Below, one piece after another: positions 1-7,921 of a stretch of 40,976 nt of DNA. A program made the translations under genes and the position numbers. Within the stretch, counting starts at the first letter, position 1; each line of letters starts with the position of its first letter. Location of the stretch: positions 1 to 40,976 of the forward strand of contig CAZRHH010000022.1 in NCBI GenBank assembly GCA_964599885.1, in the 5' to 3' direction. The stretch is from CAZRHH01 sp964599885 (GTDB taxonomy: Bacteria; Chloroflexota; Dehalococcoidia; DSTF01; JACRBR01). The notes under the pieces are model-generated. The model did no database searches. It had not been told where the DNA came from and saw only the letters and a program-made list of their open reading frames with translations.

Positions 1-156
1 GAGCACGCGCGCAGGTGCGACTGCGACCGTGGCCGCGGCGCTTGGCTCGTCCGCGCGCGGCGCATCATCGCCGCACGCCACGGCGCCGACCGCGATCGCG
101 AGAAGGAACAGGATCGGGCGAAGCGATGGCGCTACGTTATCGATGAAAGCGGCCAT
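1..156 (-). CDS. N-terminal part of a lipoprotein (cut by window edge)
   Basis: Reading leftward from an ATG at 156, 52 codons are open to the window edge. The protein begins with a short polar segment, then a hydrophobic stretch (residues about 15-27, ILFLLAIAVGAVA) ending in a lipobox-like AVAC at residues 25-28, followed by GDD and an Ala/Pro/Thr-rich tether. This is a typical type II signal peptide, so the product should be a lipid-anchored protein outside the cytoplasmic membrane. Its functional domain lies outside the window and cannot be named. It is transcribed divergently from the exporter at 321. Confidence 0.6.
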   Translation of the reverse strand, partial: MAAFIDNVAPSLRPILFLLAIAVGAVACGDDAPRADEPSAAATVAVAPARVL

Positions 157-320
157 GATGTCCGTTTGGAGTTGTTCATCACCCGCCCAGTTTATCGCGC
201 GGCCAATTCCACGCGCCGGCGCGATCAGCCGACGCGACCGACGAGCGGAAGCCCGGTATCCTGCGAGCGCTTGCCAGCGATAGCATGCGAGCGCCGTCAT
301 GCGCCTACAGGAGAAGCAGG

Positions 321-1799
321 ATGCTCAACAAGATCGAGTACAAGTACATCGTCGCGATGGTCGGCGTCTTCTCGATCTTCATGGAGCTGCTCGACACTAC
401 CATCGTCAACGTCGCCATCCCCGATCTCGCGCGCGAATTCGAGGTAACGTCGGCGTCGACGATTCAGTGGGTGATCACCGGCTACCTGATCAGCCTGGCG
501 ATCTTCATTCCGGTCAGCGGCTGGGCCGGCGATCGTTTCGGCACGAAGCGCGTCTTCCTGTTCGCGCTGACGGCCTTCACCGGCGCGTCGCTGCTTTGCG
601 CGTTCGCCTGGAACATCGAATCACTGATCGGCTTCCGCGTGCTGCAGGGCGTCGGCGGCGGCATGCTCTCGCCCGTCGCGTTTTCGATGGTCTGGCGCGC
701 CTTCCCGCCCGAAGAACGCTCGAAGGCGGCGGGCATCATGGTCGTCCCGGCCGCCGTCGCGCCGGCGAGCGGCCCCATCGTCGGCGGCTTCCTCGTAGCG
801 TACGTGTCGTGGGAGTGGATCTTCCTGGTCAACGTGCCGATCGGCGCCGCCGCGCTGCTGATCTCGTTCTTCTATCTCCGAGAGGAAAAGCAAGAAAACG
901 CCGGCAGCTTCGATGCGCCGGGATTCGTCCTCGCCGGCGCTGGCCTTGCGTCCGTTGTCTATTCGCTCGCCGAGGCGGGAGATCGCGGCTTCGGCGATGC
1001 ACGCGTGATCGGGTTCGGCATGGGCGGTCTCGCATTGCTCGCTGCCTTCGTGCTTGTCGAACTGCGCACCGCGCAGCCGATGCTCGACGTGCGCATCTTT
1101 CGCAACAATCTGTTCCGTGCCTGCAATCTGGCCTGGATCGTCACGATGTTCGGCGGCTCGGCCATGTTCTTCCTACTCACGCTCGAACTGCAAGCGGCGC
1201 GCGGCCTGACCGCATTCGAAGCGGGACTGACGACGTTCGTCATGGCCATCGGCGTGATGGCCATCGCGCAGCCAGCAAGCCGCCTCTATCGCATCGTCGG
1301 TCCGCAGCGATTAATCGCGACGGGGCTTGCCGTGTCGGCGGCGACAATGTTCGCGCTGGCGTGGGTGGATCTCGGCACGAACCTCTGGCTGATCCGCGCT
1401 CTCTTGCTCGTCCGTGGCCTCAGCTTTGGGTTGGTGCTCGTGCCGCTCCAAGCCGCGACGTACGCGCAGGTGACGCCCGTCGAGACCGGCCGCGCGACCG
1501 CCCTGTACAACGCCAGCAGCCAGGTCGCGTCCAGCCTTGGCGTCGCCGTTGCGGCATCGTATCTCACGAGCCGCCTCGTCCACTACGACGCACAGCTCGG
1601 CAACCCCGTCACCGGCGCCGGCGCCCTAAACGCGTTTCAGGACGGCTTTCTTGTTATGGCGATCCTCTCGGCGATCGGCATCGGCGTCGCCTTCCTGATC
1701 CGCGACCGCGACGCCGCCGCGACCATGCGCCCGCAAGAAGCGTTGACCGCCGACGCCGAACTTCATCCCGACCGCGAAGACGCCGCTGTGACGCTCTGA
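321..1799 (+). CDS. DHA2 family (EmrB/QacA-type) MFS drug exporter
   Basis: A 492-residue integral membrane protein of the 14-helix DHA2 branch of the major facilitator superfamily, expected to export drugs or other toxic organic compounds using the proton gradient. The N-terminal LDTTIVNVAIP is the signature of this branch. GWAGDRFGTKR in the loop between helices 2 and 3 is MFS motif A, and GGGMLSP and VPAAVAPASGPIVGG fit helices 4-5. I chose the ATG at 321 rather than 285 because AGGAG lies seven bases upstream and the protein then begins just before helix 1. The SnoaL-like gene follows after only 4 bases and is probably co-transcribed. The substrate cannot be read from sequence. Confidence 0.88.
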   Translation: MLNKIEYKYIVAMVGVFSIFMELLDTTIVNVAIPDLAREFEVTSASTIQWVITGYLISLAIFIPVSGWAGDRFGTKRVFLFALTAFTGASLLCAFAWNIESLIGFRVLQGVGGGMLSPVAFSMVWRAFPPEERSKAAGIMVVPAAVAPASGPIVGGFLVAYVSWEWIFLVNVPIGAAALLISFFYLREEKQENAGSFDAPGFVLAGAGLASVVYSLAEAGDRGFGDARVIGFGMGGLALLAAFVLVELRTAQPMLDVRIFRNNLFRACNLAWIVTMFGGSAMFFLLTLELQAARGLTAFEAGLTTFVMAIGVMAIAQPASRLYRIVGPQRLIATGLAVSAATMFALAWVDLGTNLWLIRALLLVRGLSFGLVLVPLQAATYAQVTPVETGRATALYNASSQVASSLGVAVAASYLTSRLVHYDAQLGNPVTGAGALNAFQDGFLVMAILSAIGIGVAFLIRDRDAAATMRPQEALTADAELHPDREDAAVTL

Positions 1800-1803
1800 C
1801 GTA

Positions 1804-2208
1804 ATGCCCGAAAACAACCTCACGATCATCCGCCGCCTCGTCGATCGCTTCGTCAATGCGCTCGACATGGCCGTCGCCGACGAGATCTTCTCCGAAGACT
1901 GCGTCAATCACCACCCACCGCCGGACCCGCCGACGGGCCGCGCCGAGATCAAGCGTTTCGTCGCCGATATCCACGCCGGTTTCCCCGGCATTCGGTTCAA
2001 AATCGATCACCTCTTCGCCGAGGGTGACCACGTCGCGCTCTACCTCAGCGGCAGCGGCGTCCACAGCGCTCGGTACGCCGGCGTCGCCCCGACCGGCCGC
2101 ACCGTCCATACCACGGCGATGAGCATCTTCGTCATGCGCGACGGCCGCATCACCGACCGCTACAACATCACCGATCTGGCGGGATTGATGCGCCAGATCC
2201 GCGAGTAG
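1804..2208 (+). CDS. SnoaL-like / NTF2-fold ester cyclase-type protein
   Basis: A 134-residue single-domain protein of the SnoaL-like polyketide cyclase group (NTF2-like fold). The family pattern is visible: an N-terminal helix (IRRLVDRFVNALD), VNHHPPPDPPTGRAEIKRFV, the FPGIRF strand region, and a conserved ending VMRDGRITDRYNITDLAGLMRQI. Members bind small hydrophobic molecules in a cone-shaped pocket; some are cyclases or hydrolases, but most are uncharacterised. It follows the exporter by 4 bases, so a shared transcript is likely. The specific reaction is unknown. Confidence 0.8.
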   Translation: MPENNLTIIRRLVDRFVNALDMAVADEIFSEDCVNHHPPPDPPTGRAEIKRFVADIHAGFPGIRFKIDHLFAEGDHVALYLSGSGVHSARYAGVAPTGRTVHTTAMSIFVMRDGRITDRYNITDLAGLMRQIRE

Positions 2209-2229
2209 AACGCGCGCGAGCGCATCGAT

Positions 2230-2235
2230 TAGAAT
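2230..2235 (+). promoter_or_regulatory. -10 element of the tRNA-Lys gene
   Basis: TAGAAT lies exactly 9 bases before the first base of the tRNA. The same hexamer at the same distance precedes the tRNA-Met gene at 24717, which supports it as a -10 box. No good -35 hexamer was seen. Confidence 0.5.
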
Positions 2236-2244
2236 GATGCGCGT

Positions 2245-2319
2245 GGGCCCTTAGCTCAGCGGTAGAGCAGCGGACTTTTAATCCGTCGGCCCTCGGTTCG
2301 AATCCGAGAGGGCCCACCA
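2245..2319 (+). tRNA. tRNA-Lys (anticodon TTT)
   Basis: A complete cloverleaf. The seven-base acceptor stem GGGCCCT pairs with AGGGCCC, followed by discriminator A and an encoded CCA. The D arm is GCTCAGCGGTAGAGC. The anticodon stem GCGGA/TCCGT holds the loop CTTTTAA, giving anticodon TTT. The T arm is CTCGGTTCGAATCCGAG. A damaged copy of its 3' part lies at 6480-6527. Confidence 0.95.
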
Positions 2320-2423
2320 TTTCTTTCAGTCTGCGCTAGGCATGCTTCGAATGCTGATCGCGTCCTCCGCGAGCACCGTTCGTCGGCATGCGATCTGGCA
2401 CACTTGAGCGAACGAGGTTCACC

Positions 2424-2756
2424 GTGAATGATGCCATCTACGAAGAATTAAAGGATGTCGCGAGCCAGCATCGCACCGTCGAGTACGGCCAGCTTGCGCC
2501 GCTCGCCAAGCTCGACATGAACAACCCCGGGGATCGAAACGAGATTGCCGCTGTCCTTGGCGAAATCTCGCAACATGAGCACACTCAAGGTCGGCCTCTC
2601 CTCTCGGTCATTGTCGTAGCTAAGGAAACGGGGGTACCAGGCCAAGGTTTCTTCAACTTAGCGAAGGACTTGGGCGTGTACCTGGGAGGCGACGACGACG
2701 CGTTCTTCGTCCGCGAACTTCGAAGGGCCTACGAGCAGTGGAGCGAGGTGAGCTAG
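2424..2756 (+). CDS. conserved small protein of unknown function
   Basis: A 110-residue soluble protein. I chose the GTG at 2424 because GAGG lies six bases upstream; an ATG at 2388 would add 12 unlikely residues. Features: an N-terminal helical part (AIYEELKDVAS), a central MNNPGDRNEIAAVLGEIS, a strand GRPLLSVIVV, then a GVPGQGFFNLAKDLG turn and a C-terminal helix FVRELRRAYEQW. The alternating charge and the conserved-looking GFF and DRN parts suggest a real folded protein. I do not recognise a named domain. It lies immediately behind tRNA-Lys and converges with the nitrogen operon; there is no integrase beside it. Confidence 0.6.
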   Translation: MNDAIYEELKDVASQHRTVEYGQLAPLAKLDMNNPGDRNEIAAVLGEISQHEHTQGRPLLSVIVVAKETGVPGQGFFNLAKDLGVYLGGDDDAFFVRELRRAYEQWSEVS

Positions 2757-2801
2757 TCCTCGTGAATCATCGTGCGGGTTGCTCCGGAAATTAGACGACA
2801 C

Positions 2802-3461
2802 CTATCCCCCAACCGGCCGTACACCCGTGCCCGCACGGGGCCCATGCGGCGGCTCGATGTCCAGCCGCCTGATCCACGCGTCGCCGAGCTCACCCGTCTT
2901 GCTCTGGCCGAGCAGCCGCTTGATGCCCGCCGGATCATGTTTGAAGGCGTGAATGCGGTCGAGCCACTTGACGCTCTTGTAGCCCTGCAGAAACGGCACG
3001 AGCAACCGCACCGGCCCGCCGTACCGATGCTCGAGCGGCTCGCCGTTCATCTCGAACGCCAGCATCGTCCGCGGGTCGCGCGCCTCTTCCATCGACACGG
3101 TCTCGAAGTACTCGCCGTCGTATGAGTGACACGAGAGATACCCCGCTGCCAGCGCCTCGAAGATGAAGTGATCGATCAGGTCGACCATGCGGATGCCGCG
3201 CCAGACCGCCACCTCGTGCCAGTTGAAGATCTGGCAGACGATCGGCGCCTCCTGCTCGTATACCGGCAGGCTCGAAAGGTCGACCCAACGCAGCAGCCGC
3301 GTCCGCAGATCATCGCCGCGCACGCGCAGGACGACGTCGTCGAGCGTGTACGGCGTGGGCGGCGTGAACATCGAAATCACCGGCAGCGGATCCGCCTCGA
3401 AATCGAGCAGCGCGAATTTGTCCGCGAACTTCGGCGGCCGAATGCCGGGACGTTGCGTCAT
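2802..3461 (-). CDS. sulfite-oxidase-family molybdopterin oxidoreductase (candidate assimilatory nitrate reductase)
   Basis: A 219-residue protein of the sulfite oxidase Mo-cofactor fold, in the short cytoplasmic bacterial form: no Tat or Sec signal, no haem domain, no dimerisation domain. The Mo-ligating Cys is most likely Cys74-75 in IVCQIFNWHEV, followed by WRGIRMVDLI. The downstream YGGPVRLLVPFLQGYKSVKWLDRI is the family's cofactor-binding loop. Its ATG overlaps the stop of narK (ATGA), so it is the last gene of a nirA-narK operon. Plant and fungal nitrate reductases carry a Mo domain of this same family, and no NarB/NasA-type enzyme is in the window, so nitrate reduction is a reasonable inference. 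Sulfite or another S-/N-oxide remains possible. The fold call is firm, the substrate is not. Confidence 0.8.
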   Translation of the reverse strand: MTQRPGIRPPKFADKFALLDFEADPLPVISMFTPPTPYTLDDVVLRVRGDDLRTRLLRWVDLSSLPVYEQEAPIVCQIFNWHEVAVWRGIRMVDLIDHFIFEALAAGYLSCHSYDGEYFETVSMEEARDPRTMLAFEMNGEPLEHRYGGPVRLLVPFLQGYKSVKWLDRIHAFKHDPAGIKRLLGQSKTGELGDAWIRRLDIEPPHGPRAGTGVRPVGG

Positions 3462-4738
3462 GGCGCCCCCTCCTCGGCCACCGGCACGAACGGCAACCCG
3501 CCGGCCGTCTCACTGTGCCGCCCTACCCATAAACGCCCTTCGACCAACTGATCCTCCGGCGCATCCCGCCACGCACCATGCAGTACCGCCAGTGCGATCG
3601 CACACGCGCCCGCCGGCATCGCGAGCAGCAGGAAGCCGCCGCCGTACGAGTCCGTCGCATCGCGCATCGTGCCGACGATCAGCGGCAGAAAGAACCCGCC
3701 CAGCCCGCCGCACGCGCCGACCATGCCGGTGATCGAGCCGATGCGATCTCCGAAGCGCCGGCCGATGAGCTGAAACACGGCGCCGTTGCCAATGCCCATC
3801 GCGACCATCCCCGCGAAGAGCAGCCCGACGGTCGTCGCCAGCGGCGGCACGTGGCTCATCAGCGACATGATCGCCGCGACGACGGCGAATACGGCGATCA
3901 GCACGCGCGCGCCGCCGACGCGATCGGCGATGAACCCGCCCGCCGGGCGCGCGACGCTCGCCGCCAGCACGCAGGCCGCCGTCAGGTCGCCCGCCGACAC
4001 GCGGTCGACGCCGAACTCGTCGTGGTAGAACACCGAGAGATAGCTCGCCAGTCCGACGAATCCGCCGAACGTCACCGCATAGAACAGGCAAAACCACGCC
4101 GCATCTCGTTCCCTGATCACCAGCGCCAGTTCACGGAACGTGCGGCGCGGATGCGGGTCGGGCGCCTCACGGCCCCACAGCGCGAACACAGCGAGCGCGG
4201 CCAGTATCGGCAGCATCGCGATGCCAAACACGGCGTGCCAGCCCCAGGCTTCGGCGAGTCGCGGCGCGAACATCGCAGCGATCACTGTCCCGCCGTTGCC
4301 GGCACCGGCGATCCCCAGCGCCAGCCCCTGATGTCGTGGCGGGTACCAGCGGCTCACCATCGGCATCGCCACGGCGAAGCTCGCGCCGGCGATCCCCAAC
4401 AGCAATCCGGCCAGCACAAGCGTCGAAAAGTGATTCGCGAACATCCACGCGATCGCGAGCCCAACGAGCGTCAGCGTCATGCCGGTCAATCCGGCGCGTC
4501 GCCCGCCGAACCGGTCGGCCGCCACGCCCATGATCGGCCGCAGGATCGCCCCGCTCAGCAGCGGCAGCGCCGTCATCAGGCCCTTCTGCGTATCCGACAG
4601 CCCGAGATCGCTCGCGATGAAGTTGCCTAGTACGCCCAGCAGCACCCACACCATGAAACTGGTGTCGAAGTACAGGAACGAGGCGAACAGCGCCCGCGGA
4701 TTGCCCGACTTCCAGAACGAAGCCGTCTCGGCGCTCAT
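3458..4738 (-). CDS. narK: nitrate/nitrite transporter, NarK/NasA (NNP) family MFS
   Basis: A 426-residue, 12-helix MFS transporter of the nitrate/nitrite porter family. Diagnostic parts: LFASFLYFDTSFMVWVLLG in helix 1, AADRFGGRR as motif A, GIAGASFAVAMPMVSRWYPP, and the two glycine-rich nitrate signatures AGAGNGGT (helix 5) and GACGGLGGFFLP (helix 11). It should import nitrate or nitrite across the cytoplasmic membrane. Its start overlaps the nirA stop and its stop overlaps the molybdoenzyme start, both as ATGA, so the three are translationally coupled. Assimilation rather than respiration is suggested by the NirA partner. Confidence 0.88.
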   Translation of the reverse strand: MSAETASFWKSGNPRALFASFLYFDTSFMVWVLLGVLGNFIASDLGLSDTQKGLMTALPLLSGAILRPIMGVAADRFGGRRAGLTGMTLTLVGLAIAWMFANHFSTLVLAGLLLGIAGASFAVAMPMVSRWYPPRHQGLALGIAGAGNGGTVIAAMFAPRLAEAWGWHAVFGIAMLPILAALAVFALWGREAPDPHPRRTFRELALVIRERDAAWFCLFYAVTFGGFVGLASYLSVFYHDEFGVDRVSAGDLTAACVLAASVARPAGGFIADRVGGARVLIAVFAVVAAIMSLMSHVPPLATTVGLLFAGMVAMGIGNGAVFQLIGRRFGDRIGSITGMVGACGGLGGFFLPLIVGTMRDATDSYGGGFLLLAMPAGACAIALAVLHGAWRDAPEDQLVEGRLWVGRHSETAGGLPFVPVAEEGAP

Positions 4739-6302
4739 CGCCGCTCCATGCGGCGCGCCTGTTTGCCGGCGGCGGCGTGCGCGGGTATCGCCGTTGGGGT
4801 TGCCACTTGCGTAACCGCAGAACGGCGCTCCAGCACCTCCACCAACACCCCGGCCATGTCACGCATCGGCACCTTGTCACGCTCCTGCTTCGCGAGTTGT
4901 CCGTCCGGACCGAGGTGCCCGCCCGTATACACGTCGGCGGCCTCTTCGACGCTGTCGCCGACGCGCACCTTCGCACCCTGCAAGCCGATGTCGGCGATGT
5001 GATGCTTCCCGCACGCATGCACGCAGCCAGAGATATGTACGCGCGTCCCTTCCGGGACAGAGACCGCCCGCCGTTCCAGCTCCGCTGCCAGTTCAACGGC
5101 CCGCGTCTTCGTGTCGATGAGCGAGTAGTGGCAATAGTCGGCGCCAGTGCACGCGACGAGGTTGCGCCAGATCGGGGACGGATCCGGCTGCAGCTCCTGC
5201 AGCAAGGGCTGACCGAGCAGCAGCGAGACCTTGCGCGTCGGGACGTTGCAGATGATCGCGTTTTGCCCGATCGTCAGCCGGATCTCGCCGTTCCCGTAAC
5301 GGCGGGCCAGTCGCGCCATGTCCGAAAGCTGAACGGACGTCATGCGGCCGACCGGCACGTGCAGTCCCACGTAGTGCATGCCCGCTTCGCGTTGTGCGTG
5401 AACCCCGAGATGCTCGCCACCGAACGTCGTGCGCGCGTCATCCCCCGGCCCCAGCAACGGCGCGCCCATCTCCCGCGCGACGGCATCCCGCAGCCACGGC
5501 TCCCCGCGCTCAGCGATCAGCCATTTCAGGCGCGTCTTGCCGCGCTGCTCGCGCGGCCCGTGGTCGCGAAACACGCGCAGCACGGCGACGAACAGCGCCA
5601 CCACATCATCCGGCCGCACGAACACCTCGAGTGGCGTCGCCAGCCGCGGACTCGTACCGCCGAGCGCGCCTCCGGCCAGTACGTTGAAGCCGACGGTGCG
5701 CCGCCCCGACACGTTACGTATCGCCGGAACAAACGCGAGATCCTGCGTCTGCGCCTGGCCGCAGTCCTCGCGGCAACCCGTTAGCGAGACGTTGAACTTG
5801 CGCGGCAGGTTGCTGAACTCCGGGTTGCCGAGATGGACGCGCCCCATCTCCTCCAGCAGCGGCGTCGTATCGATCAACTCGCCGGCGTCGATGCCGGCGA
5901 GCGGGCAGGCGACGTAGTTGCGGACGTTGTCCATGCCCGACTGCAACGACGTCATCCCGACGGACTTCAGACGCCGCCACACCTCCGGCAGGTCCGCGAG
6001 CGTCAGCCAGCGAAGCTGAATGTTCTGCCGCGTGGTGATATCGAGTGTGCCGCGCCCGAACTCGTCGGAGAGTCCGGCGATCGTTGTCGCTTGCTTCGCC
6101 GAGAGCTGCCCGCCGGCGTGCGCAGCCGCATCATGAAGTGCCCTGGCGTCTGCTGCCGGTGAAAGACGCCGTACCACTTCATGCGGATCAGGTCGTCTTC
6201 GGCGATCTGATCGACGGGCGTCGCTTCGGCGGCGTGGCGCAGGATGTCGGGGAGGACGGCAAGGCCATCCTTTGCGCGCTTCATCACTTCGAACTTGTTC
6301 AT
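4735..6302 (-). CDS. nirA: ferredoxin-nitrite reductase NirA, with a frameshift near its N-terminus
   Basis: A sirohaem/4Fe-4S reductase of the nitrite/sulfite reductase family, about 522 codons, reducing nitrite to ammonium in the cytosol. The N-terminus (MNKFEVMKR from ATG 6302, then MKWYGVFHRQQTPGHFMMRLRTPAG) is in one frame, and the rest (GQLSAKQ, RGTLDITTRQNIQLRWL, LPRKFNVSLTGC) is in another. A single base lost at the CCC run 6109-6111 (GCGGGG to GCGGG on the coding strand) explains the switch exactly. Cluster cysteines are visible as CTGADYC (about residue 384) and GCVHACGKHH (about 425). TTRQNIQLRW and the NarK partner favour nitrite over sulfite. If the frameshift is real the gene is inactive; if it is a read error the gene is whole. 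Confidence 0.85.
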
Positions 6303-6470
6303 GCCGCGCGTTACTCCCTGCGCCGAGCCTATCGCCGTGCGCGCAGGGCTTCGTGTCGCGCGCGTGAACACAACATGAACGGCACGTTTCGCGCCGCGCG
6401 CGTGTGCTGCGAGCGAACAATCAATGCGCCCGCACCAGTCGGGCGAACCGGCAGTAGTAGGCGGCACTGG

Positions 6471-6527
6471 GCATCGATTGGACTTTTGATCCGTCGGCCC
6501 TCGGTTCGAATCCGAGAGGGCCTACCA
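6471..6527 (+). pseudogene. tRNA-Lys remnant (3' part of tRNA with internal deletion)
   Basis: Bases 6480-6527 match 2272-2319 of tRNA-Lys at 46 of 48 positions: most of the anticodon arm, the variable region, T arm, acceptor 3' strand and CCA. The two changes are A to G beside the anticodon and C to T in the acceptor. In addition the nine bases before it (GCATCGATT, 6471-6479) equal 2222-2230 upstream of the intact gene. The copy therefore looks like a duplicate that lost the 41 bases corresponding to 2231-2271 (rest of the -10, 5' acceptor strand, D arm). It cannot fold as a tRNA. Confidence 0.8.
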
Positions 6528-6595
6528 ACCACATCTTTGCCCAGCAACCACTCCGCCGCTCGTGCGCTACTCGCCGCATCGGGCATACTCAGCGT

Positions 6596-7921
6596 ATGGA
6601 ACCCGACATCCGCTACTGCACGACCGCGGACGGCGTTCGCATTGCGTACTCCGTTTCCGGAGCGGGGCCGGTTCACGTGGTGATGCCGGAGCCGTCGGCC
6701 AGCCATGTGCAGCTGGAGTGGTCGCACCCCATTCTCGGGCGCCTGTTCGAGCGCCTTGCCGAGCGAAGCACCGTCGTCCGGTTCGACCCGCGCGGCTCCG
6801 GCCTGTCCGACCGCGTGCTTCCTTCTACGACGGAGGAATGGATCCGTGATCTCGAGACGGTCGTGACGCGCCTGGCACTCGGCGAGTTCGTGCTGACCGG
6901 CATACAGGGCGCGTGTCGCGCGACGATCGCGTACGCGGCGAGTCATCCCGAGCAGGTGCGCAAGCTCGTGCTGATCAACGGATTCGCGCATGTTGAGGAT
7001 GTTGGGACGACGGCACAGGGACGTGCGTTAGCGGCGCTCTCGAGTGACTGGGAACTGGCTACCGAAGCGATGGGCACGACAGTGTTCGGCTCGGGCCGCG
7101 TGGAAGGACTTTCTCACGGCGCGTTCATTCGCGCCTGCATCGATCAAGACTGCTTCGCGCAACACTTCACTACCCATCTCGATATCGACTCATTGATGCA
7201 GCAAGTCACCGTCCCGACGCTTGTGCTGCACCACAGGGCAAGCCGCATCTTCACGGGCGAGATGTCGCGCGAACTTGCGGCGAAGATCCCGGATGCGCGC
7301 CTGGTCGAACTCGACGGCCTCTGGCCGGATGACATCGACGGCCTCGCCGCACGCATTGTCGCGTTCGTGGGCGATCCCGAACCCGCGACCGTCTCAGGCT
7401 CGGGACAAACGCCGTCGGGAGTGCGCACCGTACTCTTCACCGATCTCGTCGGCCACACGGAGATGATGCAGCGCCTCGGCGATACGAAGGGCCGTGACGT
7501 GCTGCGCGAGCATGAGCGCATCACCCGCGAAACGCTGAAGCAGCACGATGGCGTGGAGATCAAGTCAGACGGTGACAGCTTCATGGTGTCGTTTGGCAGC
7601 GTCGCGGCCGCGGTGGACTGCGCGATCGCGCTCCAGCGCGCGTTCGCGGCGCGGAACGAAGAAGGCGGCGAACCATTGCAGCTACGCATGGGCCTCAATG
7701 CGGGTGAACCGGTGGAAGAGGATGGCGACCTGTTCGGCTCCACCGTGATCCTCGCCTCCCGCATCGCCGCGAAAGCCGGCGCCGGCGAGATCCTCGTCCC
7801 GGATACGGTGCGCGGCCTCCTTTCCGGCAAGGGCTTCGTGTTCGGCGATCGCGGCGAGTTCGTGCCGAAGGGCTTCGACGAAGGCGTACGGCTGTGGGAT
7901 GTGCGGTGGCGGGAGGACTGA
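6596..7921 (+). CDS. alpha/beta-hydrolase-like domain fused to a class III adenylyl/guanylyl cyclase (copy 1)
   Basis: A 441-residue cytosolic protein. Residues 1 to about 265 have an alpha/beta-hydrolase fold (VVRFDPRGSGLSDR, ASHPEQVRKLVLINGF), followed by a short linker and a class III cyclase homology domain from about 275 to 441. The cyclase keeps the metal aspartates (LFTDLVGHTEMM and KSDGDSFMVSF), the substrate Lys, and the DLFG aspartate. The position usually held by the transition-state Asn is Ile (STVILASRI). The hydrolase nucleophile elbow reads GIQGAC, with Gln for Ser, and the acid and His regions (HHRASRI, GLWPDD) are also degenerate, so this half is probably a sensor or binding domain. 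It overlaps the next gene by one base (TGATG). No clear Shine-Dalgarno precedes it. Confidence 0.85.
   Translation: MEPDIRYCTTADGVRIAYSVSGAGPVHVVMPEPSASHVQLEWSHPILGRLFERLAERSTVVRFDPRGSGLSDRVLPSTTEEWIRDLETVVTRLALGEFVLTGIQGACRATIAYAASHPEQVRKLVLINGFAHVEDVGTTAQGRALAALSSDWELATEAMGTTVFGSGRVEGLSHGAFIRACIDQDCFAQHFTTHLDIDSLMQQVTVPTLVLHHRASRIFTGEMSRELAAKIPDARLVELDGLWPDDIDGLAARIVAFVGDPEPATVSGSGQTPSGVRTVLFTDLVGHTEMMQRLGDTKGRDVLREHERITRETLKQHDGVEIKSDGDSFMVSFGSVAAAVDCAIALQRAFAARNEEGGEPLQLRMGLNAGEPVEEDGDLFGSTVILASRIAAKAGAGEILVPDTVRGLLSGKGFVFGDRGEFVPKGFDEGVRLWDVRWRED

Noticed and set aside
285..320. Upstream start of the DHA2 exporter at 285
   Set aside because: It adds 12 Arg/Cys-rich residues; the ATG at 321 has a proper Shine-Dalgarno.
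3578..4630. 350-codon plus-strand frame opposite narK
   Set aside because: It is a shadow frame: Arg/His/Gln-rich without domains, opposite a clear transporter.
4735..6302. Sulfite reductase instead of nitrite reductase
   Set aside because: Both share the fold, but the NarK partner and the NirA-like N-terminus (MKWYGVFHRQQTPG) favour nitrite. Not excluded absolutely.
6480..6527. Functional second tRNA
   Set aside because: The 5' acceptor strand and D arm are missing, and no upstream sequence can pair with the acceptor 3' strand.
2245..6527. Prophage or integrative element with attL/attR
   Set aside because: No integrase, excisionase or phage gene lies between the two tRNA copies, and the shared bases upstream of the remnant do not fit simple att recombination. 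Kept only as a bounded block.
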